Part shown: positions 32,366 to 41,787 of the stretch, piece by piece
Numbering within the stretch: position 1 is the first letter of the stretch
Layout: each line of letters starts with the position of its first letter
Assembly (NCBI GenBank): GCA_035626515.1
Contig: DASPNM010000019.1
Coordinates: 310,001 to 374,000, forward strand
From: DASPNM01 sp035626515
Lineage (GTDB): Bacteria; Bacteroidota; Bacteroidia; Chitinophagales; Chitinophagaceae
DNA length: 64,000 bases
Reading direction: 5' to 3'
The notes under the pieces: model-generated
Database searches by the model: none
The model's input: the letters and a program-made list of their open reading frames with translations, nothing else
Told to the model about the DNA's origin: nothing
Position numbers and translations under genes: made by a program

Positions 32366-33388
32366 TTACACTCCCTCTGGTTCGGGTTGCTCGGGTGCAG
32401 GAACCGCCCGAAAGGCGCGATTGACGAGATATACTCCCAAAAGAGTTACGGCGCCTCCGACGATAATAAACCCGGTGAGCTGCTCGCCGAAGATGAGCCA
32501 GCCGCAGACCACCGCAACCACGGGATTCATGTAGGCATAGATGGATGCCTGCCCGGTGGGGAGATGCTGGAGCGCATACAGGTAAGACACAAAAGCTATC
32601 ATAGATCCGAATACTACGAGATAGCCAATCGCCAGCCAGGAGCGCCAGTGAATTTCTGTCAGCGAAATCGCCGTCGTCAGTCCCGGGCGGTTCAGTAGTT
32701 GCGTGACCAGTGTGAGAATGAAACCCGAGATGAGCATTTGCAGACCAAGGCTGAAATAAGGATTGAAGTTCGCCGCCTGCTGTTTCGTGTAGATAGTGCC
32801 AAAGGCCCAGGTCCAGGTGGCGGCTATCGAAAGCACGATACCCAGCATGAAATCGGGATCCAGGAAATCGCGCAGGTGCGGATAAAAAATAACGCAAATG
32901 CCCGCGAAACCGAGCAGGAGCCCGGCGATTGCGCGGGCGGGAATTTTTTCACGCGACCCGAAAAGCCCGATGAGGACGATCCACAGAGGGAAGATTGCGC
33001 CTATGATGGCACCGAGTCCCGCAGAAATAAATTTCACGCCCCAGGTGCTGAGACCATTGCTCAAAACAAAATTGAGCAGGCTGAGGACCAGCACCGGTAT
33101 CCATTCCCTGCCCCGTGGAAGTCGCATCCCCCGGGCCAGGAAAAATCCTGCGTAACAGGCTCCCGCAATGAGCTGCCTGATACCCGCCATTTGCAGGGCG
33201 GGCATATGCTTCACTCCTTCTTTGGATGCGATCCACGTAGTTCCCCAGAAAAAACAGACAAGTGCAAGGGCGAAAAAAGCTTTTGTCCGCGTGCCTTTCC
33301 TGCGAATAGTGAGCGGGTTGAGCGCCGACAACTGCCGGATGGAGTCGCTCGTTTGAGAGAGAGTTTTATAAAAATCAAAACGCCGCAT
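32366..33388 (-). CDS. DMT superfamily (EamA) transporter
   Basis: A 340-residue drug/metabolite transporter with ten predicted helices in two EamA repeats: FWGTTWIASKEGVKHMP and SAGLGAIIGAIFPLWIVL in the first, GTIYTKQQAANFNPYFS and YALQHLPTGQASIYAYMNPVVAVV in the second. A 35-residue polar N-terminus precedes the first helix. The substrate cannot be inferred; amino acids, purines and other small metabolites are all known for the family. It lies 14 nt behind purH on the same strand, so co-transcription is likely, which could hint at a purine-linked solute. Confidence 0.88.
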   Translation of the reverse strand: MRRFDFYKTLSQTSDSIRQLSALNPLTIRRKGTRTKAFFALALVCFFWGTTWIASKEGVKHMPALQMAGIRQLIAGACYAGFFLARGMRLPRGREWIPVLVLSLLNFVLSNGLSTWGVKFISAGLGAIIGAIFPLWIVLIGLFGSREKIPARAIAGLLLGFAGICVIFYPHLRDFLDPDFMLGIVLSIAATWTWAFGTIYTKQQAANFNPYFSLGLQMLISGFILTLVTQLLNRPGLTTAISLTEIHWRSWLAIGYLVVFGSMIAFVSYLYALQHLPTGQASIYAYMNPVVAVVCGWLIFGEQLTGFIIVGGAVTLLGVYLVNRAFRAVPAPEQPEPEGV

Positions 33389-33402
33389 GCCTTGAGTAGC
33401 TG

Positions 33403-34893
33403 TCAGTGACGGAAATGCCTCATTGCCGTCATGACGAGGGCCAGGTCATTGTGCCTGCAATAGCTGATCGAGTCCTTATCGCGCACTGAGCCTCCCGGTT
33501 GGATGAATGCCTTGATTCCCGCCTCGTGTCCAAGACGCACACAATCGTCAAACGGGAAGAATGCGTCGCTCGCGAGCACCGCGCCCTCCAGATCGAAGCC
33601 GAATTGCTGCGCCTTTGCGATGGCCTGGCGCAGCGCGTCCACGCGGCTCGTCTGGCCGCAACCCTTTCCAATAAGTTGCTTGTTCTTCGCCAGCGCGATC
33701 GCATTTGATTTGAGGTGCTTGCAGACGATGTTGGCGAACAGCAGGTCTTCCTTTTCTGCAGGAGTCGCGGGTCTTGCTCCCACATCCTCCCACGTGCTGA
33801 TGTTGCCGCGATCAGTACTTTGGATCAGCACACCGTTCAGCGCGGATCGGTACATTTCCGGCGGCTGTTCGAATTTCGGCGAGCGCGTCTGGAGCAGGAT
33901 CCTGTTTTTCCGTGACCGCAGCAATTCCAGAGCTGCGGATTCAAAAACAGGGGCGATCAGTATTTCGAAAAAAACTTCATTAATTGCTTCAGCGGCTTCA
34001 CGCGTAACAAGACTGTTGCTGATAAGGACGCCCCCGAAGGCACTCTCGGAATCAGCTGCCAGCGCGGCCTTCCAGGCTTCGAAAACGGTCGGCCTGCACG
34101 CCACGCCGCATGCATTCGTGTGTTTTATGATGGCGAAGGTGATGTCCGGGAATTCCGCGATCAACTGCATCGCCGCGTCGATATCCACCAGGTTGTTGTA
34201 CGAAAGTTCCTTGCCGTGATGCTGGATAAAAAGTTTTTCGAGGTCGCCGCGGAACATTCCCTGCTGGTGCGGGTTTTCGCCATAGCGAAGCTGCCGGAGA
34301 TTTCCTTTGGTACCCGAGAAATACCTGCTGATTGTACTATCGTAATTGGTGATCACTTCAAACGCGCGGGCCGCGAAGCTGCGTCGTTGTTCCTGCGTGG
34401 TTTCACCACCTGATTCAAGAATGTGTATCAAATCTTCATAGTCGTTGCGCGCAGCCACGACGAGCACGTCACTGTAATTTTTTGCAGCAGCACGGATCAG
34501 GGAAGGTCCGCCAATATCAATTTTCTCAATAATGCGATCCTCATCGGTTGTTTCCGCCACCGTTTGCGCAAAAGGATAAAGGTCCACGATCACGAGGTCA
34601 ATCTCGCGGAGACCATGCTTGTTCATCTCTGAAAGATGCTGTTCATCGTCCCGCTTTGCCAGGATTCCTCCGAACACGCCCGGGTGCAGAGTTTTTACGC
34701 GTCCCCCGAGGATTGAAGGATAGCCCGTAAGTTGCTCCACGGGTGTCACAGAAATGCCCAGTTCCCTCAGGTAATCCAGCGTGCCACCGGTTGAAATAAT
34801 TCCGACGCCGAGCTTTTGCAGCGCTTCTGCCACAGGCGTCAACCCCTCCTTATAATAAACCGAGATCAATGCAGTTCGAATCCGTTTATTCAT
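33403..34893 (-). CDS. purH: Bifunctional IMP cyclohydrolase / AICAR formyltransferase
   Basis: PurH, 496 residues, performs the last two steps of IMP synthesis in the cytoplasm. The N-terminal MGS-like cyclohydrolase domain (about 1-190) contains STGGTLDYLRELG and GGRVKTLHPGVFGGIL. The transformylase domain has LRYGENPHQQG, IIKHTNACGVA (the catalytic Lys-His) and SDAFFPFDDCVRLG, with GGSVRDKDSI near the end. Length is normal. The gene has a perfect bipartite promoter close to the start and is followed by the EamA transporter. Confidence 0.97.
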   Translation of the reverse strand: MNKRIRTALISVYYKEGLTPVAEALQKLGVGIISTGGTLDYLRELGISVTPVEQLTGYPSILGGRVKTLHPGVFGGILAKRDDEQHLSEMNKHGLREIDLVIVDLYPFAQTVAETTDEDRIIEKIDIGGPSLIRAAAKNYSDVLVVAARNDYEDLIHILESGGETTQEQRRSFAARAFEVITNYDSTISRYFSGTKGNLRQLRYGENPHQQGMFRGDLEKLFIQHHGKELSYNNLVDIDAAMQLIAEFPDITFAIIKHTNACGVACRPTVFEAWKAALAADSESAFGGVLISNSLVTREAAEAINEVFFEILIAPVFESAALELLRSRKNRILLQTRSPKFEQPPEMYRSALNGVLIQSTDRGNISTWEDVGARPATPAEKEDLLFANIVCKHLKSNAIALAKNKQLIGKGCGQTSRVDALRQAIAKAQQFGFDLEGAVLASDAFFPFDDCVRLGHEAGIKAFIQPGGSVRDKDSISYCRHNDLALVMTAMRHFRH

Positions 34894-34921
34894 ATGCAGA
34901 TTTGACAGGAGGGCGAGGCGG

Positions 34922-34951
34922 CAAAGATAAACGAGCGCTGGGTGCCCGCAA
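34922..34951 (-). promoter_or_regulatory. Bipartite promoter for purH
   Basis: On the minus strand TTG (34951-34949), 19 nt, TATCTTTG (34929-34922), perfect for both elements, 29 nt upstream of the ATG. No PurR-like palindrome was recognised. Confidence 0.7.
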
Positions 34952-34997
34952 AGCGCGAAAGTTTTCCCACAACTCTTCTCTCTTCCGGGGGGAAAAC

Positions 34998-35005
34998 TAT
35001 ATTTG
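34998..35005 (+). promoter_or_regulatory. TAnnTTTG -7 element abutting the DUF3857 protein gene
   Basis: TATATTTG, perfect, ending 4 nt before the ATG at 35010, so the mRNA should be leaderless or nearly so. Confidence 0.65.
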
Positions 35006-35009
35006 AAAG

Positions 35010-36878
35010 ATGAAGAAGGTATCGCTGGTGCTGTTGCTGCTTTTCCCAGTTTTATCCTGCTTTGGCCAGGATTCCGACGATGAGAAGAACGTTGTCATCA
35101 GCAAGGCCACGCGCGAATTCCGTTACGTTCGGGGGAATGCCGAGCACCCGGTACAAATCAGCGAGCAGAGCCGCCGCATCTACCGCTGCAGAAGTTATCG
35201 CACCGAGATTACTGTTGCCGAATTTTACGATGACATGGAGACGATTGACGACGTGTCAATCCTCGTGGACGGATCGAAAAAGCATGGGGTGACGCCCACC
35301 TGTGAGTACTTCAACGCAGACGGCATCTTCTACTCCGACGCGCATGTTTGCTATTTCCAGTTGCCGCTTACCAGGAAAGAGGGCACTTCTGAAGTACAGT
35401 TTCGTAAAACCACCCTCGATCCGCGTTATTTCACAAATATCTTCTTTGCGGAAGACCGCGAAATCGAGCAGCAGGAGATCCGTCTGATCATTCCGTCGTG
35501 GATGGAGGTCGAGATCCGCGAGTTTCGCTTTGACGAATACAGAATCCGAAAATCTGTGACCCGCGAAGGGGAGGCTACAGTCTACACATACAGCATGAAC
35601 GACATTCCCGCGATCAGTCGTGAGCCGGCTGCGCCGGGCATCACCCATTATGCCCCGCATATTCTCGTGCTGAACAAGTCGGCACAACTCCGGGACAACA
35701 GTTATACTTACTTCAAAACGGTACGGGAGCAATACCACTGGTACAAATCGCTGGTAGACCAGGTAAGCGAAGAAGATCCTTCCGTAAAAGAAAAGGCGCA
35801 GGAGATCACGGCGGGACTGAAAACTGATGAAGAGAAAGTGAAAAAGCTTTTCCAGTGGGTTCAGGACAACATTCGGTACATCGCATTCGAGAACGGCATC
35901 GCTGGCTTTCGCCCTGAAAAAGCGCAGGATGTTTTGAAAAAGAAATACGGTGACTGCAAGGGGATGGCGAACCTGCTCACGATGATGCTGCGATCGCTCA
36001 ACCTGGACGCACGTCGCTGCTGGATCGGCACGCGCCAGATCGCGTACGATTACAGTACACCTTCGCTTTCGGTAGACAATCACATGATCTGCGCCTGGAT
36101 GTACAAGGGCAAACCTGTGTTTCTCGATGCCACCGAAAAATATATTGGTTTTGGGGAGGTGGCCGAGCGGATCCAGGGCAGGCAAACGCTTGTAGAAAAT
36201 GGCAAGGATTTCCTTTTGGAGAAAGTGCCCGTTGCTGCTCCCGTTCAGAATACATCCAGCGAAACGAGAAAATTCGTGATCGAAGGAACTAATCTAAAGG
36301 GAAAAGTGGTGCAGATCTGGCGGGGAGAAAACAAGGTCTGGCTGCTCTCGGCGCTGAATAACATTCGGCAGGACAAGCAGGAAAACGCGCTGAAAGAATT
36401 TTTGTCCGAAGGGAAGCGGAACTACGTGATCTCGAACCTCGCCGTCAACAATCTCAGCGATTACAACGCGGATCTGCGCGTGGAATATGACGTATTGTGG
36501 AAGGACGCCGTCACGGTGTTCGGCGAGGAATGGTATCTCGATCTGGACAACCGCCGGGACTATGAAAGCTTCCGTATTGATACTACGAAGCGAAAGCTCC
36601 CTTACTGGTTTCAGTTCAAGAATAATCTTGTATTCGAAACCGAGCTGCAATTACCGCCTGGGGTGAGTGTTGCGAGCCTGCCCGAACACCTCTCCGTCCG
36701 GCAGCAGGGCTACACCTTCACCGCTACTTATTCGAATGCAGCGGACCGATTACGGTACCGGAGGGAAATCCAGCTTGCACAAACCGAGCTGAAGCCAGCT
36801 GGATTTTCCCAGTGGAACCGCGACATTCAGTCGCTCATAAACTTTTACGACCAGCAGGTCATTCTTCAAAAAAAATAA
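35010..36878 (+). CDS. DUF3857 and transglutaminase-like protein, catalytic triad intact
   Basis: A 622-residue secreted protein. A signal peptide ends near SCFGQ (about 20). A DUF3857 beta-rich domain fills about 25-230, then a transglutaminase-fold domain with KYGDCKGMANLL (Cys 316), DNHMICAW (His 358) and FLDATEKY (Asp 373), a complete Cys-His-Asp triad. The rest is a beta-rich C-terminal domain. Transglutaminase-like proteins of this kind may cut or join peptides in the cell envelope. The next gene, 8 nt downstream, encodes a related protein lacking the triad; the two probably work together. Confidence 0.88.
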   Translation: MKKVSLVLLLLFPVLSCFGQDSDDEKNVVISKATREFRYVRGNAEHPVQISEQSRRIYRCRSYRTEITVAEFYDDMETIDDVSILVDGSKKHGVTPTCEYFNADGIFYSDAHVCYFQLPLTRKEGTSEVQFRKTTLDPRYFTNIFFAEDREIEQQEIRLIIPSWMEVEIREFRFDEYRIRKSVTREGEATVYTYSMNDIPAISREPAAPGITHYAPHILVLNKSAQLRDNSYTYFKTVREQYHWYKSLVDQVSEEDPSVKEKAQEITAGLKTDEEKVKKLFQWVQDNIRYIAFENGIAGFRPEKAQDVLKKKYGDCKGMANLLTMMLRSLNLDARRCWIGTRQIAYDYSTPSLSVDNHMICAWMYKGKPVFLDATEKYIGFGEVAERIQGRQTLVENGKDFLLEKVPVAAPVQNTSSETRKFVIEGTNLKGKVVQIWRGENKVWLLSALNNIRQDKQENALKEFLSEGKRNYVISNLAVNNLSDYNADLRVEYDVLWKDAVTVFGEEWYLDLDNRRDYESFRIDTTKRKLPYWFQFKNNLVFETELQLPPGVSVASLPEHLSVRQQGYTFTATYSNAADRLRYRREIQLAQTELKPAGFSQWNRDIQSLINFYDQQVILQKK

Positions 36879-36886
36879 ACTGACAA

Positions 36887-39151
36887 TTGATGAGATTAAT
36901 GGTTTTGGTCCTTGGCCTGCTCACCGCCAGCCCGGGGTTATCACAGACTGTGAATGAGAAGTACCGGAAAGCTTCGGAAGAGATGCGGAAGCAGGTTTGG
37001 GCCTGGGAAAATCCAAAGTTTCGCGTGCGGGATATCCCTGCTCAGTACGCAAACGCCTCCAAGGTGATCATTGCGCATCATACCGAGCTGACCGCGGACA
37101 GCAAATCCAAAATTGCATTTTACGGGCTCGGTTTTGGAAGCAAGCGGGAGCAGAGCATCACCGAGGTGGTGCGCGAGATCATCCGGATCAACGACAAGAA
37201 TGCCGTGACCGAATACTCCGAGCTCAGCTTCACCCAGTTTGCGAAATCGAGCGGCTTCTTCACTTCCGACAAGACGACAACATACATCGGCATCCGGGTC
37301 ACAAAACCGAATGGAACGGTGAAGGAAGTGGATGTCGACGATATCGTGCTTACGAAGGATGAATCCAGCGAAAAACGCGCGAAGGTGGCGATTCCCGACC
37401 TGCAGCCGGGGGACATGCTTGATTATTTCATCGCGACGGAGCAGGAGCTTACTAACGATTTCAGCACAAAAGCTTACCGCATCCAGCTTTATGATGATGC
37501 CCCCATCCTGAGTCTTTCGTTTCACGCGGCGCTCGGGAAAAAATATGCGATTGAGTACCGCAGCTACAACGGGGCGCCGGAGCTGAAAGTGTCGAAGAAT
37601 GAAGACAAGGACATCATTGTGAGTGTCGATAAGTCCGATATTCCTCCATTCGAGACGGCACTTTGGGTCGCGCCTCCGCGACAGCTTCCCTACATCCGAA
37701 TGAACATTTCACTCGGCTACAAGGGACTGGGCAGCAAGATGCTCGACCTGAATAAACCGGGCGAGGTGATGAAGATCACCAACGCGGAACCCTTCGTGGA
37801 AGATCTCGCCGATTATTATTCCAGCCTGTACTATTCAAATTACTGGATGAAGTCCGGGAAGGCGGAGTACGAGCAGCTCGAAAAGCTCGCGAAGAAAAAG
37901 GCGAAGCAGATGGGGACGGACTTTGACGACATGCGTGACGACGAAAAAGCCGCGTTGCTGTACTACGTGGTCCGCTTTTACCGGATCCTGCTGTTCGACA
38001 TGACCCAGCTCTCCGAAAAGATCAATATTGGACAGAATACCTATAACGGGCTGGCCTTTCCCCTGTTTTGTACCATGAAGGCTTCGGGCCTGGAGCCCTC
38101 GATTGTGGTCAGCGAAGAGCGCACCGGCAACCGCATGAACGAGATCATGGGAGCCGGGGAACTGGAGGCGACTGCCTACCTGCCGGCCATGAAAAAATAT
38201 TTTTCGCTGCGGTCCATTTTCGACGTGCCCTTTCGCGTGCCTGCGGCGATTGAAGGAGCTACCCGGACAAAGGCCTTTACATTCGACCACCCCATGGCGG
38301 TGATGAGCATGCAGAAGATGAAGAGCATGACCAACGTGAACCCGGGGCCCACTGTGCCGGTCAGCAAATCCGCCGAGAATGCGCGCATAGAAAAGCTGAG
38401 GATGTCGCTCACTTCCGACCGGACGGCCCTTGCGGTAACGCGAAGCACCACGCTGAAGGGATTTTACAAAGCGGATGAGCAAAAGCGACTGATCCTTTAC
38501 GAAGATCTCTACGAGCACGAGCGGAAAGCGTTCAGGGATGAGAAATCGCTCATCGAAGAGATTGAAGACAACAAGAAAGGCAAGAAGGTCGTGGACGAAG
38601 TGAAGAATGCATTCGCGGAGGCGCGGAAGAAACAAAAGCAGGCCTTTGAACAGGAAGCGAAGGAATGGTTTGAGCAGGAGGTTAGCGAGTTGAAAGATTA
38701 CAGAACCGACAACCTCGGGGTGAGGCACACCGCTCCCGATTTTGTTTACAGTTCCGGCTTTAACCTGGCAGGAATGGTAAAAAAAGCCGGGAACAATATC
38801 ATCGTGGAGATCGGCAAGATCCAGGGGCAGCCGCTCGTGGTAAAGGACGCACAACGAAAACGTTCGATTGACATTTACATGCCGTTTGCGCGCAGCATCG
38901 AGTACGAGATCGAGCTGACCATTCCGGATGGCTATACCGCCGAGGGCGTAGCCGCCCTGAATACGAAGGTTGAGAACGAAACCGGGTTCTTCATCACCGA
39001 AGCCAGCGCGAATGAGAAGACCGTTTCCATCCGTGTGAGGAAACATTATCTCAGGAATTTTGAGCCGATCGCGAACTGGGAAAAGCTGATGCAGTTTATG
39101 GATGCTTCCAACGACTGGACAAACGCGAAGCTCCTGTTCAAGAAGAAGTAA
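36887..39151 (+). CDS. DUF3857/transglutaminase-fold protein without catalytic residues
   Basis: A 754-residue secreted paralogue of the preceding protein. It has a signal peptide (about 1-19, ending GLSQ), a DUF3857 domain (about 45-240, with EYSELSFTQFAKSSG and VAIPDLQPGDMLDYF) and a transglutaminase-like domain near 340-430. In the segment matching the catalytic Cys of the neighbour, the sequence is NTYNGLAFPLFCTMKASGLEP, so the GDC motif is gone; the matching His-Asp part is not visible either. A long Glu/Lys-rich helical insert (about 540-600, EEIEDNKKGKKVVDEVKNAF and following) precedes the C-terminal beta domain. Spacing indicates an operon with the active paralogue. Confidence 0.82.
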   Translation: MMRLMVLVLGLLTASPGLSQTVNEKYRKASEEMRKQVWAWENPKFRVRDIPAQYANASKVIIAHHTELTADSKSKIAFYGLGFGSKREQSITEVVREIIRINDKNAVTEYSELSFTQFAKSSGFFTSDKTTTYIGIRVTKPNGTVKEVDVDDIVLTKDESSEKRAKVAIPDLQPGDMLDYFIATEQELTNDFSTKAYRIQLYDDAPILSLSFHAALGKKYAIEYRSYNGAPELKVSKNEDKDIIVSVDKSDIPPFETALWVAPPRQLPYIRMNISLGYKGLGSKMLDLNKPGEVMKITNAEPFVEDLADYYSSLYYSNYWMKSGKAEYEQLEKLAKKKAKQMGTDFDDMRDDEKAALLYYVVRFYRILLFDMTQLSEKINIGQNTYNGLAFPLFCTMKASGLEPSIVVSEERTGNRMNEIMGAGELEATAYLPAMKKYFSLRSIFDVPFRVPAAIEGATRTKAFTFDHPMAVMSMQKMKSMTNVNPGPTVPVSKSAENARIEKLRMSLTSDRTALAVTRSTTLKGFYKADEQKRLILYEDLYEHERKAFRDEKSLIEEIEDNKKGKKVVDEVKNAFAEARKKQKQAFEQEAKEWFEQEVSELKDYRTDNLGVRHTAPDFVYSSGFNLAGMVKKAGNNIIVEIGKIQGQPLVVKDAQRKRSIDIYMPFARSIEYEIELTIPDGYTAEGVAALNTKVENETGFFITEASANEKTVSIRVRKHYLRNFEPIANWEKLMQFMDASNDWTNAKLLFKKK

Positions 39152-39153
39152 AT

Positions 39154-41253
39154 TCAGAATTCGATCACCAGCGCGCCGCTTTCCCGCATGTCATGACACG
39201 ACATACCGAGGCGGCGCGCTTCTTCTTTCATTTCGCTCGCCGTCTGCTGGCGCACGGAATTGCCGATCACGAGCAGCCTGATACGGGTGAAACGCGCCAG
39301 TTCAGCCAGCACGATCTTTCGGTTCCCCGAAATAAGCACAACGTCCACCCCACAGGAAATGCTGTCGATGATCCGGACAGGCCCCTCCAGATGGATTATT
39401 TTTTTCCCTGCAAACTCAGTGAGGTTTCCGCGGTGCTGAAGCCCCAGTACGCTCTCTGACTGTCTCGCCCGGTATTTCCTCCTGCAGGGTTCGATGAACC
39501 TCCGGTAGAGTTCCGCTCCGACAACTTTTTTTCTATCTGCCAGGTGACAACTCCTGCCCGTTACCAGGTCTATCGCTTCTCCTCCCGGCAGATGGTAAAT
39601 GATTATTTTCCTCTGCGATTGCGCCGTGAGGAAAAAATAGCTGCGGGAAGCAATGAATAAAACCAGGAGTGACAGGGAAACGATTAATATCGCGCGAAGG
39701 CGGGAACGCAGCCAGATGTAAGAGGACGCGATCAACAGGTACAGCAATCCGGTTTGAAGTCCGCTTAGCTGCAGGCCATTCCAGGTCGCCGAAGGAAGTG
39801 AGTCGATCGCGCTGATATAGTCGTTCATGCGACCGATCATCCAGCTGATGCAATCCCCGAGCACGGTCGCCACGGGTTCTGAAAAATGCAGGAAGCAAAG
39901 CAGGATTTCCGCAAACAGGATGAGCGTGGAGAGAGGAACCGCGAGCAGGTTGGCAAGCAGGAAATAGTTGGGGAACTGGTGAAAGTAATAGGTGCAGATT
40001 GGAAAGCTGAGAATTTGAGCCGCGAGGGTTACCGCGTTTAGCTTCCAGATTCCGTCCAGTATGCGATTTTGGAAAAAGAGCAAATGGTAAACAGGTTTGA
40101 TGAAGATGACGATGCTTAGTACCGCGGCGTATGAAAGTTGAAAGCCGATATCCCAAAGCCAGAAGGGGTAGTGGCACAGTAGCAGGAAAGCAGAACAGGC
40201 GATACTGTTGTAAACGGAGGAATTCTTGCTGAAAGTTTCGCCGAGCATCACGCAGCTGAACATCACCGCGGCGCGAAGTATCGACGGTTGCGCGCCGGCC
40301 AGCAGGCTGAAGCCCCAAAGCCCGGTCAATGTCAGAACAACAGGGAGCCATTTCGCATTGCGCCAACTGTTCAGCGGCCGCAGCAGAAACCGGAGCATCC
40401 AGTAGATCAATCCGAGGTGCAGCCCGGAGATGGCGATAATATGCACCACTCCGGTATTCGCATAGCGCTGCAACAGCTCGCGATCAAGGTCGTCCCTGTA
40501 ACCGATCAGGAGCGCTTCAGCCACGCCCAGCTCGGGTCCTTCGGGGAGATAAGTACGCAGCGCGCTTAATACCCGACGCCTTGCGGAAAAAATAATCTCC
40601 TCCAATTGATTGCTGCTTTTTCCAGGCAGGGTCCTGAACTCACCTTCTTTCAGAAAAACCTGGTGAGTGATCCCACGACGCAGGGAATACAGAGCGTAAT
40701 CAAACTCGCCGGGATTTCCGCGATTCCGGATAGGTTCCGGTTTTGTGTGCAAAATGATTTGCGTACCGTAGGGCGGAGGAGAGCTGCTGGAAAAGGCGGA
40801 GAAGTATACGTTGATTTTGCCGGTCACCGCAAGAGTTTCGGTCCCGTGAAGCAGGGCGTTCACGCGCGCTGTTGCTTTGAACGATCGTGGTTTTGCAACG
40901 GGAGGCTCGGATAACGTTATCATCAGGCCGTGTCCTTCCCGGTAATGCCACCCGAACCATCGGCTGGCGTTACGTATATCGTGATCCCATGTCAGCAATG
41001 AGCCCCCTGCCGTCATTGCAGCGAAAACAAAAAAGCCCGTAAGGGGCCGAAGCCAAAAGCGTTTGAAAAGGCCCAGCGTGCCGATAAGAAAAATGGAAAC
41101 GGCGGCAAGAGCAAGAGATAGCCAACAGACAGGTGGAGGAATTCGTGTTTCCCATTGCAGGATGATTCCGGCAATGAGCGGAATCAACAGGCGGAGAAAT
41201 GGGGCCTTTGCCCAGAAGACAGAAAACTGGTGATTGGCAAGGCTTGCGGTCAT
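39154..41253 (-). CDS. comEC: ComEC/Rec2 family DNA uptake channel protein
   Basis: A 699-residue polytopic membrane protein of the ComEC/Rec2 family, the inner-membrane channel for DNA uptake in transformation. An N-terminal DUF4131 region with two to three helices and an OB-like segment (about 60-190) precedes the Competence core (about 220-500, with EALLIGYRDDLDRELLQRYANTG-type start and IIAISGLHLGLIYW). The C-terminal 150 residues do not show the metallo-beta-lactamase motif HxHxDH; they end in a short alpha/beta remnant. It follows the DinB gene on the minus strand. comF and radA lie 20 kb away. Confidence 0.87.
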   Translation of the reverse strand: MTASLANHQFSVFWAKAPFLRLLIPLIAGIILQWETRIPPPVCWLSLALAAVSIFLIGTLGLFKRFWLRPLTGFFVFAAMTAGGSLLTWDHDIRNASRWFGWHYREGHGLMITLSEPPVAKPRSFKATARVNALLHGTETLAVTGKINVYFSAFSSSSPPPYGTQIILHTKPEPIRNRGNPGEFDYALYSLRRGITHQVFLKEGEFRTLPGKSSNQLEEIIFSARRRVLSALRTYLPEGPELGVAEALLIGYRDDLDRELLQRYANTGVVHIIAISGLHLGLIYWMLRFLLRPLNSWRNAKWLPVVLTLTGLWGFSLLAGAQPSILRAAVMFSCVMLGETFSKNSSVYNSIACSAFLLLCHYPFWLWDIGFQLSYAAVLSIVIFIKPVYHLLFFQNRILDGIWKLNAVTLAAQILSFPICTYYFHQFPNYFLLANLLAVPLSTLILFAEILLCFLHFSEPVATVLGDCISWMIGRMNDYISAIDSLPSATWNGLQLSGLQTGLLYLLIASSYIWLRSRLRAILIVSLSLLVLFIASRSYFFLTAQSQRKIIIYHLPGGEAIDLVTGRSCHLADRKKVVGAELYRRFIEPCRRKYRARQSESVLGLQHRGNLTEFAGKKIIHLEGPVRIIDSISCGVDVVLISGNRKIVLAELARFTRIRLLVIGNSVRQQTASEMKEEARRLGMSCHDMRESGALVIEF

Positions 41254-41315
41254 GGCGGTAGGCCGATATTGAAACTAACGGCCTCAGCCGCGCCCGCAAG
41301 GGGAAAATCTCCGCG

Positions 41316-41786
41316 CTAGCCCAGCATTTTCCTGACGTAGGCAACCTGCCCGAGGTGGTAAATATTGTGCTGGACCAGTCCGTTCAGTAAAAACCGGAAG
41401 TTGTATTGCCTCTCGTCCACGATCTCGTTTAGAAAATCATCGTCTTTCTCATCCAGGATCGCCAGGATCCGGTCGTGGATGCGGCGGTATTCTTCCATGC
41501 CTTTTTTCCAGGAATGGACATTGGGATCGATTGTTCGCCAGTCGAGCTCCTCGGAAGTTTTCAAGTCGGATTCTTTGTTTTTGTTCAGCCGCTGAAGGGT
41601 AAAATCCGCCCAGGTGATCATGTGGTAAAGCAGTTCCGTCAGCGAATGCGCGTTGGGTGCGGGCTTATGAAATGCCTGAGATTCGTCCACTTCCCCGAGA
41701 ATAGCGTAAACGGGTCTGCCGTACCAGGGTTCGCCGTTCAGCACCTGTTCCAGGTTGCGGCGGATGGCTTGCACTTCTCTATTCAT
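41316..41786 (-). CDS. DinB family protein (putative metal-dependent)
   Basis: A 156-residue four-helix-bundle protein of the DinB/YfiT superfamily. The characteristic histidines are seen in ELLYHMITWAD (about residues 49-59) and in GLVQHNIYHLGQVAYVRKML near the C-terminus, which give three His for a metal site. Members include thiol transferases using bacillithiol or mycothiol and proteins of unknown function. It follows carB with a one-nt gap, so it is almost certainly on the same transcript; the functional link is unclear. Confidence 0.85.
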   Translation of the reverse strand: MNREVQAIRRNLEQVLNGEPWYGRPVYAILGEVDESQAFHKPAPNAHSLTELLYHMITWADFTLQRLNKNKESDLKTSEELDWRTIDPNVHSWKKGMEEYRRIHDRILAILDEKDDDFLNEIVDERQYNFRFLLNGLVQHNIYHLGQVAYVRKMLG

Positions 41787-41787
41787 A

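Noticed and set aside
37835..39046. 403-codon open frame antisense to the second DUF3857 gene
   Set aside because: It overlaps a coding gene with a signal peptide and a DUF3857 domain, and its own translation is His/Arg-rich without known motifs.
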